DNA from: Erpobdella octoculata
Lineage: Eukaryota > Annelida > Clitellata > Hirudinida > Erpobdellidae
Direction: 5' to 3'
Assembly: GCA_963978895.1 (NCBI GenBank)
Contig: OZ022242.1
Location: forward strand, 35,679,352 to 35,743,351
DNA length: 64,000 nt
The position numbers and the translations under genes are program-made. Position 1 is the stretch's first letter. Each line of letters begins with the position of its first letter. Below are positions 60,968-64,000 of the stretch, one piece after another. The notes beneath the pieces were generated by a model. That model saw only the letters and a program-made list of their open reading frames with translations. It was not told the DNA's origin and did no database searches.

Positions 60968-61908
60968 AGTCGGCACTGAAAGATCAAACAGCGGCGCTAA
61001 ATCGCAGCGATGCATCAAAGTCATGCAACACTGATTTAGAGAGTGATTCAAGACGTTCAACATGCGAGCACCGACCAGATAGACGTGAAACAGGCTTATT
61101 CATCATCAACCTCCTACCCCGAGTTCGAACATCAAAGACGTTGTGTAATACACTCCTTCTTAAACGTAATTTGAAGTTATACATTACGTAGCGTCTGTAT
61201 TGAGGCATGGAGGCAAGAGAAAAATAATATCATAAACATTATATTCAGATTGTATTGTACTGTATGAGTATATTCATTTGTACTTCCATTTGAAGACAAT
61301 GCGTCCTTCTAAGTTATTTAGCTGCGCGGCCGAATTGTCATAAGTCAAACGGCGTCAAAAGCAGCCTGTTTAAAGTCATATTTTCAATTAATAGCTGAAT
61401 ATGTATCCATAAAATAGATTTTTATTGGGAACTGAAAACTATTCAGCTTGAGTAAATTCCAGTGCATAAGTATAAGTAATCATTAAAATTCCACATAGCG
61501 GGGCGGCTTAATCTTATTAAATATCTGCTGGTATTTTACAATTTCAATCCCAGTTTGAGAGAGTGCTTTCTTCAATAAAGTATTTTTTTTATAGATAATA
61601 ATAATCAAGCATTTATAAGGCGTAAAATTGGTTATTTGAGTCATTTTGAGTGTACATAGGTACACTTAACCATTCTGCCAACTATCCATCTATGTGGGGT
61701 ATTGTGGGTCATTGTGGGTCATTGTGGGTCATTATATGGGTCATTATATGGGTTTTGAAACTGCCAAGAATCTTTTTAAATATTGGAAATATTAACAACA
61801 GAAGAGGAAGAAGAATAAAAAATGAGGAGAAAATTGGAACCATGAGAGGTGGGAAAAAGGAATGAAAGAGAAAGAATGAGAAAGAGAGAGTGAGAGTGAG
61901 AAGGATTG

Positions 61909-61971
<63 letters not shown>

Positions 61972-63690
61972 AAGAAAGAAAGACAGATAGTAAGAGAGAA
62001 GAAGAATGAAAGAGTGTTAGTGAGCGAGAAGTAGAGACAAAGAGAGAAAGAGAGAGAAAGAAAGAAAGACAGAGATAAAAAGATCCAACATACATAAGAA
62101 CGACGTGTCGCGAAGCAATAAGGAAGCATATATTTGATTGATGGCTCAATACCATGCAGCGTGTGGAAGTCTGCTTCCTATCGTAGCACAATCAGATATG
62201 CCACATTTCCCTTCCAGCTAATAGCGTCCAAGAAAATAAAAAGACACCAATTCCCTTCCCTATCCTCCCCTCTACGGACCCTTTTCTTTCCATTTTTCTT
62301 ATTGAACTCCCACATCTAATATCCCCCCCCCATGCTGCACCCACTCCGCTCTTTCAATAGTTTTTCCGATACTTTTTTTCTTTCCGCGTTCTAAATACGG
62401 AAAGAACGTCTTGCATGTGGAACACTGGCGTGGCGTGTCAGAGCAGCATATTCTCTGGGTCTACTTATATATTTTTATTTTTATAGGAGTTGGAAAATAC
62501 GAGAGCGTTAAAAATGTGAATTTGTAGAGGCATGAGCGTGCTTTAATGTAGAAATTCTGAGAGTTTATTAGTTGGTGTTGAGTTAGCCATAAAAGCTTAA
62601 TAAAACAGCAAGGAAATAAGGCGTGGACAGAAATCAGAAGAAGAAGAGTCAAGTTCGGGTGGTCCAAGGATGAGCGGGTTGGTTTTGAGAATCGTATGGG
62701 ACCCGGATGGACGCTGAAAGAGTTGTGTTGTACAAGTAAATCAAGATATGTACAATAAGTTAATACAAACTACGAACAAAACTAATTACTGATTGTGGAA
62801 TAAACGAATGAATAAAAAAATATAACTAATAATTAAACAAATAATCTCGGAATGGACTCTAAAAATATAAAAAAAATATATATATATAAATACAAAAAAA
62901 CGTATAAAAAAATAAATAATAAATGTATAAAAAAAATAATAAATGTATAAAAAATAAACCAGTAAATTAAGGTCGACGAGCCACAAATGACTGATTTTGG
63001 AACAAATCAATGAGTAAATAATCACATTAATAAAAACATATACAGTTACATTTATTATAAGTAAATATTTTAAACTATTTAAGTATCACAGGCGCGATGC
63101 GATATATGAATATATAAATATATGAAATATATAAATATATAAAATATACAATAATCAAGTTGTTGCTTTGTTAAATACTGGCGGAAAGTAGTGAATCAAC
63201 ATATCGTATTAAGTGCAGTGCATGATGAATATGATTGATTGCAGGCAGTTATTCCGTCGTCATTATTTTCTTCTTTTGTGACGAAATTATGACTATGTAA
63301 TCAAACTACTTCGAATTTAAAAATCATAAAAAAATTTAGTTTTATAATGACAATTATCGAGTTCAAGTTTTGGCAAGTTTTTCATCGGACCATAAAAAAT
63401 TGATTTCAAGAAGTCAATGTAAACTTTTGATGATGTTACCAGCAAAAAAACTTTAATTAAAGAAATGTATTTAGTATTTACATCGTGTCAAGCCACGTGT
63501 TTCAACGTGCGCCCAACTTTACGGTCCGATCGACGTGCAATAATAATTTGCAATCCTGCCCGGGGATTCAATCGCTTCTTACTTTTTCGTTCACACAATG
63601 AAATACAAAAATCTTTTTCGATTATTATCTGTTCAATAATTCTTTCTTTTTGCTTTAATGAACGCCATTGTGCGATATATCATCGAAAAG
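60968..63690. other. gene-free stretch
   Basis: Includes TGGGTCAT repeats at about 61695-61755, a (GA)n tract at about 61905-61968 and A/T-rich sequence. Open frames are short and unrecognised. Confidence 0.6.
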
Positions 63691-63699
63691 ACCGACATC

Positions 63700-63745
63700 G
63701 TCGTCCTCACAAACATCATCTTCATCATCATCGTCATCGTCATCT

Positions 63746-63833
<88 letters not shown>

Positions 63834-63853
63834 TGTCATCATCATCGTCATCT

Positions 63854-63950
<97 letters not shown>

Positions 63951-64000
63951 AATCATCGTCGTCGTCGTCGTCGTCGTCATTGTCATCGTCGTCATCTTCA
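63700..64000. repeat. (TCATCG)n / (TCA)n tract
   Basis: Hexanucleotide and trinucleotide tract running to the window end. Poly-Ser and Met/Thr frames across it are artefacts. Confidence 0.97.

Noticed and set aside
63633..63995. Poly-Ser and Met/Thr ORFs at the window end
   Set aside because: Translation of the TCATCG tract.

Overview
This is nuclear DNA from an animal. It is AT-rich, has many short phase-consistent introns, and is very rich in microsatellites and decayed transposons. Innexin exons, secreted proteins built from WSC, EGF and fucolectin-type domains, C-type lectins and a GPCR-like ectodomain point to a protostome, most likely a lophotrochozoan. An annelid such as a leech would fit, but that is inference. 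The ATG-to-stop ORFs mostly miss the real genes here. The gene models below come from joining exons by splice signals, reading phase and domain continuity.

Layout. 1-853 (-) is the start of a Cys-rich secreted or GPCR-ectodomain gene that runs off the window. 1371-12344 is a transposon graveyard: a hAT element with intact ends and target duplication (1379-4267), a second decayed hAT transposase, a Helitron fragment, an LTR-element gag fragment, a third hAT remnant, the endonuclease half of a LINE, and a foldback element inserted beside that LINE. 13575-16919 (-) holds broken innexin pieces: a C-terminal part with one in-frame TGA and a tandemly duplicated 3' end, and two copies of the N-terminal exon. 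Two histone deacetylase exons and a SINE lie between these copies. 18702-22883 (-) is an eight-exon gene for signal peptide, WSC, EGF/laminin-like, fucolectin, EGF and two calcium-binding EGF domains. 22884-25220 is repeats, including a 28S rRNA-like fragment.

25749-28095 (-) is a complete translation initiation factor eIF1 gene (114 aa), with a large inverted repeat in its first intron. It is head-to-head with 28987-30757 (+), a complete PSKH1-type acylated Ser/Thr kinase (392 aa). 33246-37073 (+) is a membrane-anchored C-type lectin (432 aa). 37427-41792 (+) is a nine-exon secreted protein with one thyroglobulin type-1 domain and a long Ser/Thr-rich tail ending in a likely glycosaminoglycan attachment site (600 aa). 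Three candidate exons for a basic tail follow at 42.1-44.1 kb.

From about 43 kb to the end I find almost no coding signal. There are long tri-, tetra- and hexanucleotide tracts, minisatellites, a recent 0.79-kb tandem duplication, SINEs and short inverted repeats. Long reading frames there are low-complexity artefacts. The intact host genes are two housekeeping genes (eIF1, PSKH1) surrounded by fast-evolving extracellular, cell-surface and adhesion-type genes. I see no operon-like or prokaryotic content.
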